From the NCBI RefSeq assembly GCF_014193895.1, contig NZ_BLZR01000001.1:3100001-3164000 (forward strand): a stretch of DNA of 64,000 nucleotides, given 5' to 3'. Numbering within the stretch: position 1 is the first letter of the stretch; every line of letters starts with the position of its first letter. The stretch is from Clostridium fungisolvens (GTDB lineage Bacteria; Bacillota; Clostridia; Clostridiales; Clostridiaceae). Both the position numbers and the translations under genes were made by a program. The notes beneath the pieces were generated by a model, which saw only the letters and a program-made list of their open reading frames with translations, was not told the origin of the DNA and searched no databases. Positions 33,808 through 42,718 of the stretch are shown here, in pieces.

Positions 33808-34770
33808 CTACAAAGACAAAAAGGCAATAAGACAAAGTAAAAGGGTGCAAATCGAGAATACCGAAACAATCTTTGTTTCACTCCATCCTATTTGCTCAAA
33901 GTGATGATGTATCGGAGCCATCTTAAATACTCTTTTTCCAGTAAGCTTAAAAGATGCCACTTGAATTATAACCGAAAGAGTTTCTAAAACATAAATTCCA
34001 CCTACAATTATTATAACAAGTTCCATTTTAAGCATCATTGCTATAGCAGCTACAGCTCCTCCTAGAGCAAGCGAGCCTGTATCTCCCATAAATATTCTAG
34101 CCGGAAATGCATTAAATCTTAAAAATCCCAGTAAAGCACCAGCTAGCGCTACACAGAATATAGAAAGTCTATAATGCCCCATATTTAAGCTTAAGATAGA
34201 TAGGAAAGTCATTACTAATATAGTTATCGAAGTTGCGAGTCCATCCAATCCATCTGTAAGATTTACTGCATTAGTTGTTGCTGCAAAATAGATTATTATA
34301 AAAGGTATAAATAACCATCCCATCTCCCATTGTTGTCTAGAAAATGGTACATTTATTGAAGTTCCTATGCTCACATACGCATAATAAGCTAATGCACCAG
34401 AAACTATAAGAAGCAGCACCATCTTCTGCCATGCTCTCAAGCCCAGGTTATTTCTATGAATAATTTTCAATAGGTCATCCAAAAAGCCTACAAACCCAAA
34501 GGCGATAAATGCATATAACACTACCATAGACTCATCAGTGAAACTAGGTATCATGACAAGCATGGTAATTAATGTGGCTAATATAAATATTATTCCTCCA
34601 ATTGTTGGTGTTCCTGCCTTTTTCAAATGACTTCTTGGACCATCTTCTCTTATATTTTGTCCAAATTTAAGCCTATGTAAAAGAGGTATTATAACTGGAC
34701 CTATTATTGATGCCACAATAAAACTTATTAAAATTGATATTATTAACGCTGTATTAGCTAAATTCCCCAT
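33808..34770 (-). CDS. mraY: Phospho-N-acetylmuramoyl-pentapeptide transferase MraY
   Basis: Transfers phospho-MurNAc-pentapeptide to undecaprenyl phosphate to make lipid I. 320 aa, ten membrane helices. Family motifs: GTPTIGGIIF, the catalytic FVGFLDDLLK, TTNAVNLTDGLDGLA, FMGDTGSLALGG and APIHHHFEQIGWSETKIV. The ribosome site AAGGAGGTGA lies about 29 nt from the ATG, but an 8-bp hairpin sits between them, which would bring the site close in the folded RNA. It starts right after the murF stop. Confidence 0.97.
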   Translation of the reverse strand: MGNLANTALIISILISFIVASIIGPVIIPLLHRLKFGQNIREDGPRSHLKKAGTPTIGGIIFILATLITMLVMIPSFTDESMVVLYAFIAFGFVGFLDDLLKIIHRNNLGLRAWQKMVLLLIVSGALAYYAYVSIGTSINVPFSRQQWEMGWLFIPFIIIYFAATTNAVNLTDGLDGLATSITILVMTFLSILSLNMGHYRLSIFCVALAGALLGFLRFNAFPARIFMGDTGSLALGGAVAAIAMMLKMELVIIIVGGIYVLETLSVIIQVASFKLTGKRVFKMAPIHHHFEQIGWSETKIVSVFSICTLLLCLIAFLSL

Positions 34771-34806
34771 ATATTGCCGTCTATATTAGACAGCTCACCT
34801 CCTTGG
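34771..34806 (-). promoter_or_regulatory. Hairpin between ribosome site and AUG of mraY
   Basis: Reading the minus strand from the murF stop: AAGGAGGTGA, then GCTGTCTA-ATA-TAGACGGC (an 8-bp stem including one U-G pair, 34776-34794), then AATAT and ATG. Removing the hairpin leaves normal spacing. There is no upstream in-frame start before a TAA. This suggests a structured translation initiation region, possibly coupled to murF termination. Confidence 0.6.
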
Positions 34807-36171
34807 TTATAGATTCATTTTTTTAAGCTCGTTGACTATTTCTTCAAACTTCATACTTCTCGATGCTTTGACAAGAACAACATCTTTTTCTTTAATTAAT
34901 TCTTCTAACGCTTTAATTAATTGTTCCTTTGATTGAAAAACTGTACACCCTTCATCTGAAAAACCATTCTTAAAACCATCAGAGTATTCGCCGCAACATA
35001 ATAATAAATCTATACCATTATTCTTTGCATAAACACCAGTATCAATATGCGCATTTAGTGATTCATCACCTAGTTCTCTCATAGTTCCAAGTATAGCAAT
35101 TTTTCTACAGCCATCAATATTTTTCATAACATCTATAGCAGCTTTCATTGATGACGGGCTTGCATTGTAGCAATCATTAACAATTGTAATTTTATCAGTT
35201 TCTATTATCTCCAACCTCATGGAAGTTGATTGTATATTTTTTAATCCATTATTCATTTCATCCAGTGACAAACCAAGCAAGTTTCCTGCTGCAATGCAAA
35301 GCAAGCAATTTTGCACGCTGTGTTTTCCAAGCATCGGTAGCTCAAAAGAAACTTTTTGCCCTTGAAAGTTTACTTCAAATTCACTATGGTCTTTCAATAA
35401 AACTACATTTTCAGCAATGATGTTATTCGAATCATTTAGACCTGTTTTAATAATCTTGTAGCTATCACTAGTTACGCTATCTAGAAGATCATCATCACCA
35501 TTAATAATTAAAGTATTTCTCTCATTGAAATAATCAACTATTTCCATCTTTGCTTTCAAAATATTTTCTCTAGTCTTGAGGTTTTCTATATGTGATAATC
35601 CTATATTAGTTATTATCGCAGTATCTGGTCTCGCTATATCTGCAAGAAGGTGAATTTCATTTAAATTACTCATCCCCATCTCTAACACTGCAATATCCAC
35701 AGTTCCATCAAGTTCAAGTATCATAAGTGGCAATCCTATATCATTATTAAAATTGCCTTTAGTCTTAAATACAGTGTATTTTTCTCCTAATATAGCTGCT
35801 AAGATATCTTTACTTGATGTCTTACCATTTGAACCTGTAATCCCTATAACCTTTAACCCTAATTTTTCTCTATAGTATTTTGCAAGTTTCTGAAGTGCTT
35901 TTTTCGAATCTTTTACTTTTATAACATTTGCTTCGTAGCCTAAAAATTCTTCTTTATTTTCATCTACTATACAAACACTTGCGCCTTTATCAATTGCTTC
36001 TTTTATATAATTATTACCATTAAAATTCTCGCCTCTAAGTGCAAAGAATATACTATCTTTTTCAATTTTTCTTGTATCTGTACTAACTTTTTCAAAATGT
36101 TCATTTTTATTTGTTGTGATAAAATTACCATCTACAGCTTTTACGATTTCTTCTAAGGTTAAGTCTAACAT
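34807..36171 (-). CDS. murF: UDP-MurNAc-tripeptide:D-Ala-D-Ala ligase MurF
   Basis: Adds D-Ala-D-Ala to the muramyl tripeptide. 454 aa. ATP-binding GITGSNGKTSSKDILAAIL near residue 110, MGMSNLNEIHLL, the DCYNASPSSMKAAID loop and ILGTMRELGD are all present. Its start overlaps the murE stop by 7 bp (translational coupling). Normal length. Confidence 0.96.
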   Translation of the reverse strand: MLDLTLEEIVKAVDGNFITTNKNEHFEKVSTDTRKIEKDSIFFALRGENFNGNNYIKEAIDKGASVCIVDENKEEFLGYEANVIKVKDSKKALQKLAKYYREKLGLKVIGITGSNGKTSSKDILAAILGEKYTVFKTKGNFNNDIGLPLMILELDGTVDIAVLEMGMSNLNEIHLLADIARPDTAIITNIGLSHIENLKTRENILKAKMEIVDYFNERNTLIINGDDDLLDSVTSDSYKIIKTGLNDSNNIIAENVVLLKDHSEFEVNFQGQKVSFELPMLGKHSVQNCLLCIAAGNLLGLSLDEMNNGLKNIQSTSMRLEIIETDKITIVNDCYNASPSSMKAAIDVMKNIDGCRKIAILGTMRELGDESLNAHIDTGVYAKNNGIDLLLCCGEYSDGFKNGFSDEGCTVFQSKEQLIKALEELIKEKDVVLVKASRSMKFEEIVNELKKMNL

Positions 36172-37637
36172 TTTTTCACTCCTAATTGCTCTAATATTTC
36201 TACCACTACTTCCCTCTCATCAAAATGAATGGTTTTATCTTTTAAAATTTGATAATTTTCGTGTCCTTTACCTGCAATTACTATTACATCTCCTGACTTA
36301 CCAATCTCAAGTGCAGTTTTAATAGCTTCTCTCCTATTTTCAACAACTTCATAACTATTGGTATTCAAACCTGATATAATGTCATTTATTATTGACATAG
36401 GCTCTTCACTTCTAGGATTATCAGAAGTAACAATAGCAATATCGCTTAGCTCTGTGCCAATCCTACCCATCATAGGTCTCTTAACCTTGTCTCTATCTCC
36501 GCCACATCCAAATACTGATATTAGCCTACTCGCAGTAAACTCTCTAGCAGTTTTAAGTATGTTTTCTAATCCATCTGGAGTATGAGCGTAATCAATTATT
36601 ACTTCATACGGAATATCGTATTCAATAGCTGTCCTCTCACATCTTCCTGGAACAACTGCCTTATTTAGTCCTTTAACTATTGATTCTAAGGAAATTCCCA
36701 AATTCTTAGCTAAAGTTATTACTGAAAGTGCATTATAAACATTATATAAACCAGGCATTTGAAGATTAAATTCATACTCTTCGTTATCTAAAGTTACATT
36801 GAACTTAACACCTTTTGATGAGTTAACAATATCCTTTGCTTTTATATGAGCATTTTCATGGATACCATAGGTAAATATATCTGTTTTTATATTTTTACTT
36901 TTCAAATCCGAAATTATATTTTTTCCATAATCGTCATCTAAATTTATTATAGCCCTATCTGTTCTCTCAAACAGTTTAAATTTAGCATTATAATAATTTT
37001 CAAATGTCTTATGAAAATCCAGATGATCTCTTGTTAGGTTTGAAAATATTGCACCTACAAATCTTACTCCATAAACTCTATCAAGTTCTAGAGCATGCGA
37101 GGAAACCTCCATAACACAGTATTCAACATTCTCTTGAACCATTTCATTAAAAAGTTCTTGAAGTTCTAAGGATTCAGGAGTAGTTCTTTCTGTCTTAATC
37201 ACCCTATCTCCGATATAGTTCGCTATAGTTCCTATTAATCCAACTTTATAACCACTATCCTCAAGAATCTTTTTTGTCATAAAAGCAGAGGTTGTCTTAC
37301 CATTTGTTCCAGTAATTCCTATCACCTTCAGTTTTTCTGTAGGTCTTTCATAATAATTTGAAGCTATCAATGCCATGGTCTTTCTTGTATCTTTTACCTT
37401 AAGTACAGTAATGTCTTCACTAATACTTAAATCATCCATACAAAATACTACCTTAGCTCCGTTTTTTACAGCACTGTTTGCAAACTTATGTCCATCACTT
37501 GCAAATCCTTTAATGCAGAAGAATATATCTCCCTCTTCAGTTTTCCTATTGTCATAGGTAATCTTATTTACATCTTGATCTAAACTTCCTTTTATAAGTT
37601 CAAATTCTATTTCATTTAATAAGTTTCTTAGAAGCAT
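36165..37637 (-). CDS. murE: UDP-MurNAc-L-Ala-D-Glu ligase MurE, probably diaminopimelate-specific
   Basis: Adds the third stem-peptide residue. 490 aa. ATP loop GITGTNGKTTSAFMTKKIL, carbamylated Lys region, DYAHTPDGLENIL, and the specificity motif SDNPRSEEP. The DNPR signature is known to mark meso-diaminopimelate ligases, which fits clostridial peptidoglycan. First gene after the spoVD terminator; ribosome site AAGGAGAT is about 10 nt from the ATG. Confidence 0.96.
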   Translation of the reverse strand: MLLRNLLNEIEFELIKGSLDQDVNKITYDNRKTEEGDIFFCIKGFASDGHKFANSAVKNGAKVVFCMDDLSISEDITVLKVKDTRKTMALIASNYYERPTEKLKVIGITGTNGKTTSAFMTKKILEDSGYKVGLIGTIANYIGDRVIKTERTTPESLELQELFNEMVQENVEYCVMEVSSHALELDRVYGVRFVGAIFSNLTRDHLDFHKTFENYYNAKFKLFERTDRAIINLDDDYGKNIISDLKSKNIKTDIFTYGIHENAHIKAKDIVNSSKGVKFNVTLDNEEYEFNLQMPGLYNVYNALSVITLAKNLGISLESIVKGLNKAVVPGRCERTAIEYDIPYEVIIDYAHTPDGLENILKTAREFTASRLISVFGCGGDRDKVKRPMMGRIGTELSDIAIVTSDNPRSEEPMSIINDIISGLNTNSYEVVENRREAIKTALEIGKSGDVIVIAGKGHENYQILKDKTIHFDEREVVVEILEQLGVKKC

Positions 37638-37780
37638 TGTCCACTCATCTCCTTAAATAATATGCTATTAAATCCTCCTAAATGATATATAGATATACAT
37701 TCTGATAACAAAGTATCAAATATTAATTAATATTCATCAAATGCTACTTGCATAAAGATTGCAGCAATATAACAAAATAC

Positions 37781-37807
37781 TAGCATGTGGCTAGAAGCCA
37801 CATGCTA
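37781..37807 (-). terminator. Terminator of spoVD
   Basis: A perfect 12-bp stem, TAGCATGTGGCT (37781-37792) with AGCCACATGCTA (37796-37807), loop of 3. It lies right after the spoVD stop. The following minus-strand sequence, GTATTTTGTT, is moderately T-rich. It separates spoVD from murE, so the cluster is several transcripts. Confidence 0.75.
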
Positions 37808-37808
37808 A

Positions 37809-40013
37809 TTAATCATCTACATCATCACTTAAGGTAAGCCTAATAGAATCTCCTTTTTTCACAACTTCTCCTGGCTGAATACTTTGTTCATCAACCATAA
37901 GACCTTCTCCAGAGAAATCACCTTTAAGGCCCACTTTTTCAAGAATTTTAGTAGCTCCCTCTTTAGTATAGCCCTTTATGTCAGGAACAATAACATCTTT
38001 ATTATAATTTCCTGAACTTCCACTGTAAAGATTGACCTTACTGCCTTCCTTTACTGTATAACCAGGTGTAGGCTTGATATCTGTCACATACTCTCCCTGT
38101 CCCTCTATATCAAAATCTAGCTTTACTTCCTTAAGTTTTTTCTTTGCTTCATCTATTTCCATGCCTCTAACTTCAGGAACAATTACATCAGGAGCACTTA
38201 CAATGCTACTTGTGTCCTTTGATATAGCAGAAGGATCTAAATAATTAAATATGTCGTTAAATACTATTTTTGCTACTGGTACAGCAATTACACCACCATA
38301 ATACTCTCCTGCACTAGCTTCATCAATAGAAACCATAACAGTAAGCTTTGGATCATTTGCAGGAGCCATTCCTACAAAGGACGAAATATATTTTCCACTT
38401 TCATAAGTACCATTTGTTGGATTTACCTTTTGAGCTGTTCCAGTTTTTCCTGCAATATGATAACCTTCAATATATGTCCTCTTTCCAGATCCTTCAGAAA
38501 CAACCTTTTCAAGATAATCCCTTAGTTTTGTTGTCTTTTCTGCACTTGCTACTTGTTTTGTCTTAGGATCAAAGTTTCTATCAACTACTCGCTTACCTTG
38601 ATCGTCTACATGACTGATTTCTTTCATCACATGAGGTTGAATCCATGTACCATTGTTAGCAATTGCATTAAATGCAGCCATGAATTGTATTGGGTTTACT
38701 GTGTTAGTTTGTCCAAAAGAAATGGTTGCAAGGTCAATATCAGTTATTGTTGCAGCTGATTTAGTTATACCCTTAGCCTCACCAGGAAGGTCTACTCCTG
38801 ATTTTGCTCCAAAACCAAACTTCTTTATATATTCAGCTAATTTTTCTTTACCTAACTTCTTACCTACTTCTATAAATCCCATGTTACATGAATTTTTTAT
38901 TATTTCTCCAAAAGTCTCTGTTCCATGTCCACTTCTTTTCCAACATTTTATAATTCTATTTAGTACTCTAACACTACCTGCGCATGAGTATGTCTCCCCT
39001 TTATCAGCGACTCCTTCCTCCATAGCAGCTATTGCAGTAAAAACCTTAAATATAGATCCCGGTTCAAAAGAATCACTTACAGCTCTATTTCTCCACATTT
39101 TCTGAAGCTTGTCTGTAGCTGTTGCTCCATCGAAGTTTTCAGCTCCTTCATAAGGAGTATTTGGATTGAAATCTGGCTTGTTTGCCATAGCTAATACTTC
39201 TCCCGTTTTAGGGTTCATAACTATAACACTTACCGCTTTTGCTTTATTGTCACTTAAAGCTTGTGCTGCAGCTTTATCTGCAAACATTTGTATTTGCCTA
39301 TCTATAGTTAACTCTACATCCTTACCTGGAATTGGAGCAGTGAAACTTGAAATAGTATATGGTAAATCTTCACTCTTTCTATTAATTTCTGCTATTCTTA
39401 CTCCAGGGGTTCCTGAAAGTTCTTTGTCGTATTGAAGTTCTACTCCATTTAGTCCTTTACCATCAGAGTTTGTGTTTCCTAGAACATGAGATAATAGATT
39501 ATTGTTAGGATAATATCTCTTTGTATCAGGAGATACCATTACCCCATTTATTTGTAGTGCTTTAACTTTATCAGCTATATCCTTTTCTATTCTTCTAACC
39601 ACATGAGCTGCTCCAGCATCTGCTCCGCTAGGTAGCTTAGTATTAAGTTTATCCAATATTTCTTTTTCAGTAAGACCTAATGCAGTTGCTATTTTAGGAG
39701 CAATATCCTGGCTTGTAAGTTTATGTTTTTTTAAGTACTCTCTAATAGCATTTAAGTCAAAATCTACTCTATAGACATTACCACTAACAGCCAATTCTGA
39801 GCCATTGCGATCTAAAATTTTTCCCCTTACAGCATCTATTTGTACTTTACTTGTCCATTGTTCAACCGCCTTAGTTGAATATTCGTTACTCTTAACTATC
39901 ATTACATACGCTAATCTTAAAGTTAATCCAAAGAATAATATAGTTAAAAAAACTACTGTTATCCACATTCTCTTCTTAGTGGTAGCTTTATCCCTGTAAT
40001 TATGCTCAATCAA
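37809..40013 (-). CDS. Class B penicillin-binding protein with two PASTA domains (SpoVD/PBP2B type)
   Basis: Septal or spore cortex transpeptidase. 734 aa: membrane anchor (residues 16-39), dimerisation domain from about 57 (AVRGKILDRNGSELA), transpeptidase with Ser320 in GSIFK, SCN at 375-377 and KTG at about 523-525, and two C-terminal PASTA domains (about 605-660 and 668-725). SpoVD usually has one PASTA and PBP2B two, so the exact role is undecided; the spoVE-like neighbour and the single PBP in the cluster leave both open. Start is TTG at 40013 with GGAGGT 7 nt upstream. Confidence 0.93.
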   Translation of the reverse strand: MIEHNYRDKATTKKRMWITVVFLTILFFGLTLRLAYVMIVKSNEYSTKAVEQWTSKVQIDAVRGKILDRNGSELAVSGNVYRVDFDLNAIREYLKKHKLTSQDIAPKIATALGLTEKEILDKLNTKLPSGADAGAAHVVRRIEKDIADKVKALQINGVMVSPDTKRYYPNNNLLSHVLGNTNSDGKGLNGVELQYDKELSGTPGVRIAEINRKSEDLPYTISSFTAPIPGKDVELTIDRQIQMFADKAAAQALSDNKAKAVSVIVMNPKTGEVLAMANKPDFNPNTPYEGAENFDGATATDKLQKMWRNRAVSDSFEPGSIFKVFTAIAAMEEGVADKGETYSCAGSVRVLNRIIKCWKRSGHGTETFGEIIKNSCNMGFIEVGKKLGKEKLAEYIKKFGFGAKSGVDLPGEAKGITKSAATITDIDLATISFGQTNTVNPIQFMAAFNAIANNGTWIQPHVMKEISHVDDQGKRVVDRNFDPKTKQVASAEKTTKLRDYLEKVVSEGSGKRTYIEGYHIAGKTGTAQKVNPTNGTYESGKYISSFVGMAPANDPKLTVMVSIDEASAGEYYGGVIAVPVAKIVFNDIFNYLDPSAISKDTSSIVSAPDVIVPEVRGMEIDEAKKKLKEVKLDFDIEGQGEYVTDIKPTPGYTVKEGSKVNLYSGSSGNYNKDVIVPDIKGYTKEGATKILEKVGLKGDFSGEGLMVDEQSIQPGEVVKKGDSIRLTLSDDVDD

Positions 40014-40421
40014 TAACTATACCTCCAAAAACATTGCTCGATCATTCAGAAATAAAGTTATTCTTAATATTAACTTACTTAATATTTAACTATTCTATTG
40101 AACTTTATTTTTCCAGATGCATTATTTATTAATAAATATATCCCCTTACAAATAAATAGTGCTTTCAAATATTCTTTGTATTAAGCAATCTTTTATTTTG
40201 AACATAAACTACTTCAATCATTAGAGTAAGATAGGAACCTTAATAAAAACTTCTATCTTACTCAATTAACGCTTGAAGTAGTTTACCAAAATACATAAAT
40301 ATACCAAGACTAATTTAGATTATAAATTACCCCGAATTTTATACAAAAATATTCATCATGGATTTTTAAAATTCAAAGAACAAATTAAACATACTAACAC
40401 AGCTTAGATAAATACATCCTA
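40014..40421. other. ftsL-spoVD gap
   Basis: No gene. It carries the family-1 element C at 40205-40285. The ~190 bp between that element and the spoVD start is AT-rich and probably holds the spoVD promoter, which I could not pin down. Confidence 0.5.
40205..40285. repeat. Nested palindrome, family 1, element C (ftsL-spoVD)
   Basis: Outer arms TAAACTACTTCAA (40205-40217) and TTGAAGTAGTTTA (40273-40285) are a perfect 13-bp inverted repeat. The inner stem GAGTAAGATAG (40224-40234) with CTATCTTACTC (40253-40263) is a perfect 11-bp inverted repeat. The two stems do not share sequence, so each can form with the other in a cruciform-like fold. Confidence 0.85.
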
Positions 40422-40931
40422 CTAGAATAAAAATTCTTTAATCTTAGCTAGAAGACCCCAACCATTATTAGTAACCTGCTTGTCCTTTACATCTGTTGCA
40501 AAATAATTTTCGTTAGAATTTGTTCTTAAGACGTCCCCATCCCCTGGGATAATCATTCCTAATTTACTTTCAGCTGTAGTTTTAATTGTATCTAACGAAG
40601 AAGATTTAAGTATGTCAGCCTTTAACGATTCATTTTCAGCACTAATCTCCTTTATATCTGAGTTTATTTGAGTTAGCTGAGCTTGAACAGTATAGACCTT
40701 TACATCTCTCCAAATTGTTGCAATTCCTAAAACAAAAAGCATTACAATAACCTGAGTGGCAGCTCTTCTATTTCTTTTTTGTCTTTCCTTTAGTCTCCTA
40801 TCTCTATCGATTTTAGACTTTTTAAGATCCTCATATTGTTTATCTCTTTGTGGGTCATTGACCTTTCTTTTCGGATTTAACGCTGTATTACCGTTAACAT
40901 AATCGAATTCCTTCACTACCAACTTATTCAC
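40422..40931 (-). CDS. ftsL: FtsL-like cell division protein
   Basis: Small septal protein of the DivIC/FtsL group. 169 aa: long basic cytoplasmic N-terminus (LKKSKIDRDRRLKERQKRNRR), one membrane helix (TQVIVMLFVLGIATIW), a leucine-zipper-like coiled coil (QLTQINSDIKEISAENESLKADI), then a short tail with LGMIIPGDGDV. Position between rsmH and spoVD is the FtsL position. Start is GTG at 40931 with a weak AGGGA site. Confidence 0.85.
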   Translation of the reverse strand: MNKLVVKEFDYVNGNTALNPKRKVNDPQRDKQYEDLKKSKIDRDRRLKERQKRNRRAATQVIVMLFVLGIATIWRDVKVYTVQAQLTQINSDIKEISAENESLKADILKSSSLDTIKTTAESKLGMIIPGDGDVLRTNSNENYFATDVKDKQVTNNGWGLLAKIKEFLF

Positions 40932-40954
40932 ATCCCTACCATAATATAACTATT

Positions 40955-41893
40955 TTATTTATTTTTTTGTACAACCCTTAATTTAGCACTCCTACTCCTA
41001 GGATTTTCCTCAACTTCAATATCTGATGGTTCTATAGGTTTTCTAGTTAATACTTTCACTTCTGAAATCTTACCACACACACAAACTGGAAATTCTTTAG
41101 GACATGTACATGGATTTTCAAGTTCCTTAAAAACAGTTTTTACTATTCTATCTTCAAGAGAATGGAAAGTTATTATAGCCATTCTACCATCATCATTTAA
41201 TCTTCTTACACCATCTGTAATTGCCTTATCAAGAATAAACAACTCCTTATTTACCTCGATTCTTATAGCCTGGAAAGTTCTCTTTGCTGGGTGAGGTCCT
41301 TCTCTTCTAGCCTTAGCAGGTATTGCTGCTTTTATTATGTCAACTAACTGAAAGGTCGTTTCTATAGGTCCCTTCTCTCTCTCTCTTACAATAAAGTTAG
41401 CAATTCTACTAGCAAAGTTTTCTTCTCCGTATCTTTTTATTACTTTGAATAATTCCTCACTGCTATACCCATTTATTACTTCATAAGCTGAAAATTTATT
41501 TTCTCTATTCATCCTCATATCAAGAGGAGCATCTTGCATATAACTAAAACCTCTTTCACCAGCATCTAGCTGATATGATGAAACACCTAAGTCCATAAGT
41601 ATCCCATCAACTTTTTCTATATTTAAAGTAGTTAATATAGAATCTATGTTATAGAAGTTATCATGAACCAATGTAACTCTATCACCATACTCTTCAAGTC
41701 TCTTACCTGCGGCACTTAAAGCATCTTTATCTTGATCAATGCCTATAAGTCTTCCTTTAGCAGATAGCCTTTTTACTATCTCTGAAGAATGTCCAGCACC
41801 GCCTAAGGTACAATCTACATAAATTCCATCTTCCTTTATATTCAACGCTTCTATACATTCATTTAACAACACTGATACATGCTTAAATTCCAT
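40955..41893 (-). CDS. rsmH: 16S rRNA (cytosine1402-N4)-methyltransferase RsmH
   Basis: Methylates C1402 in the ribosomal decoding centre. 312 aa. Motifs: VDCTLGGAGHSSEIVKRL (SAM), IDQDKDAL, LMDLGVSSYQLD, ERGFSYMQDAPLDMRM, KRTFQAIRIEVN and TFHSLEDRIVK (each is a separate block). C-terminal cysteine-rich region CTCPKEFPVCVCG. Lies between mraZ and ftsL, as in nearly all bacteria. Confidence 0.97.
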   Translation of the reverse strand: MEFKHVSVLLNECIEALNIKEDGIYVDCTLGGAGHSSEIVKRLSAKGRLIGIDQDKDALSAAGKRLEEYGDRVTLVHDNFYNIDSILTTLNIEKVDGILMDLGVSSYQLDAGERGFSYMQDAPLDMRMNRENKFSAYEVINGYSSEELFKVIKRYGEENFASRIANFIVREREKGPIETTFQLVDIIKAAIPAKARREGPHPAKRTFQAIRIEVNKELFILDKAITDGVRRLNDDGRMAIITFHSLEDRIVKTVFKELENPCTCPKEFPVCVCGKISEVKVLTRKPIEPSDIEVEENPRSRSAKLRVVQKNK

Positions 41894-41904
41894 ATCGTTT
41901 CTCC

Positions 41905-42333
41905 TTATATTCCTAAGTCACTCATCTTTTCTGCTATAGCATCAAAATCTATATCAGAATTATTGTAGTCTATCCACTTTTCTTTGCCCCATATTTCAAT
42001 TCTAGTTAAAACCCCAATACTTACTATTTCCTTATTTATTGCTGCATATTCAATAAGATTTTGAGTAATGACACCTCTTCCCTGTTTATCAGTTTCAATC
42101 TCAGTTGCACCTGAGAAAAAGAAACGCACAAAGGCTCTAGCATCTTTATTCGTTAGAGGAAGACTTTTAAGTTTTTCTTCTAACACCTTCCACTCTGTCA
42201 ATGGATAAACGTATAAGCATCCATCTAGTCCTTTAGTCATGATGAATTTATTGCCTAGTTCTTCTCTAAATTTAGAAGGCATGATTATTCTGTTTTTATT
42301 ATCCAACCCATGTTGGTATTCTCCTATAAACAT
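41905..42333 (-). CDS. mraZ: Transcriptional regulator MraZ
   Basis: AbrB/SpoVT-like DNA-binding regulator of the division and wall cluster. About 142 aa, two tandem MraZ domains: MFIGEYQHGLDNKNRIIMPS and DKQGRGVITQNLIEYA regions, with the DxKGR-type motifs DNKNR and DKQGR. The ATG at 42333 follows GAGGTG and aligns with family starts; the frame stays open 14 codons upstream. Its likely operator lies 37 bp upstream. Confidence 0.96.
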   Translation of the reverse strand: MFIGEYQHGLDNKNRIIMPSKFREELGNKFIMTKGLDGCLYVYPLTEWKVLEEKLKSLPLTNKDARAFVRFFFSGATEIETDKQGRGVITQNLIEYAAINKEIVSIGVLTRIEIWGKEKWIDYNNSDIDFDAIAEKMSDLGI

Positions 42334-42369
42334 CCCACACCTCAAACTAGGTATAAGTGAGGAAAGTGT

Positions 42370-42398
42370 CACCACTTTACACCACTTTTCACCACTTT
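42370..42398 (-). promoter_or_regulatory. Probable MraZ-binding repeats
   Basis: Three direct repeats with exact 10-bp spacing read AAAGTGGTG on the minus strand (42370-42378, 42380-42388, 42390-42398), just upstream of mraZ. Known MraZ operators are short direct repeats containing TGG/GTGG at about one helical turn, upstream of mraZ, so autoregulation is very likely. Confidence 0.8.
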
Positions 42399-42718
42399 AA
42401 CTTTATTATTCTATAAAAAATTTAAAATCCCTCCTTTTTTATAGATTTTTTAATTTTTTTCAAAATAAAATTAATATTTAGCCATAGATATAATCCTTAT
42501 TTTGGCTATTATTGATTAAGCTTACAAAAATATAACAATCACAACTTTAATTATCACTTTACCGCCATGAATAGGAACAAAAAAAAATCGCCAGAGTTTT
42601 CTCCCCTAGCGATTTTTTTTGCACATCTGCCTTTTTAAACATATGTGAGTAAAATATGACAGATAAATGAACCTTATTCTTTTCTTATAGATATAAAAAA
42701 CTAACAAATTAAATAAAA
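42399..42718. other. mraZ upstream gap
   Basis: No gene. Holds the presumed mraZ promoter just beyond the MraZ repeats, an AAAGGAGGGA stretch at about 42429-42438 without a start codon, and the family-2 hairpin at 42580-42664. Confidence 0.5.
42580..42664. repeat. Terminator hairpin of ychF joined to a GCACATCTGCC block (family 2)
   Basis: AAAAAAAATCGC (42580-42591) pairs with GCGATTTTTTTT (42609-42620), a bidirectional terminator. It is followed on the plus strand by GCACATCTGCCTTTTT (42621 on) and then ATGTGAGTAAAATATGACAGAT; ATCTG (42624) can pair with CAGAT (42660-42664). The same hairpin-then-GCGCATCTGCC order occurs at 60.8 and 61.0 kb. Here it serves the minus-strand gene ychF, so the block is upstream of the stop signal in that RNA. 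Confidence 0.7.

Noticed and set aside
38348..39435. Several long plus-strand open frames opposite spoVD (up to 150 codons).
   Set aside because: They lie fully opposite a strongly conserved PBP, lack ribosome sites and family motifs, and reflect codon bias of the real gene.
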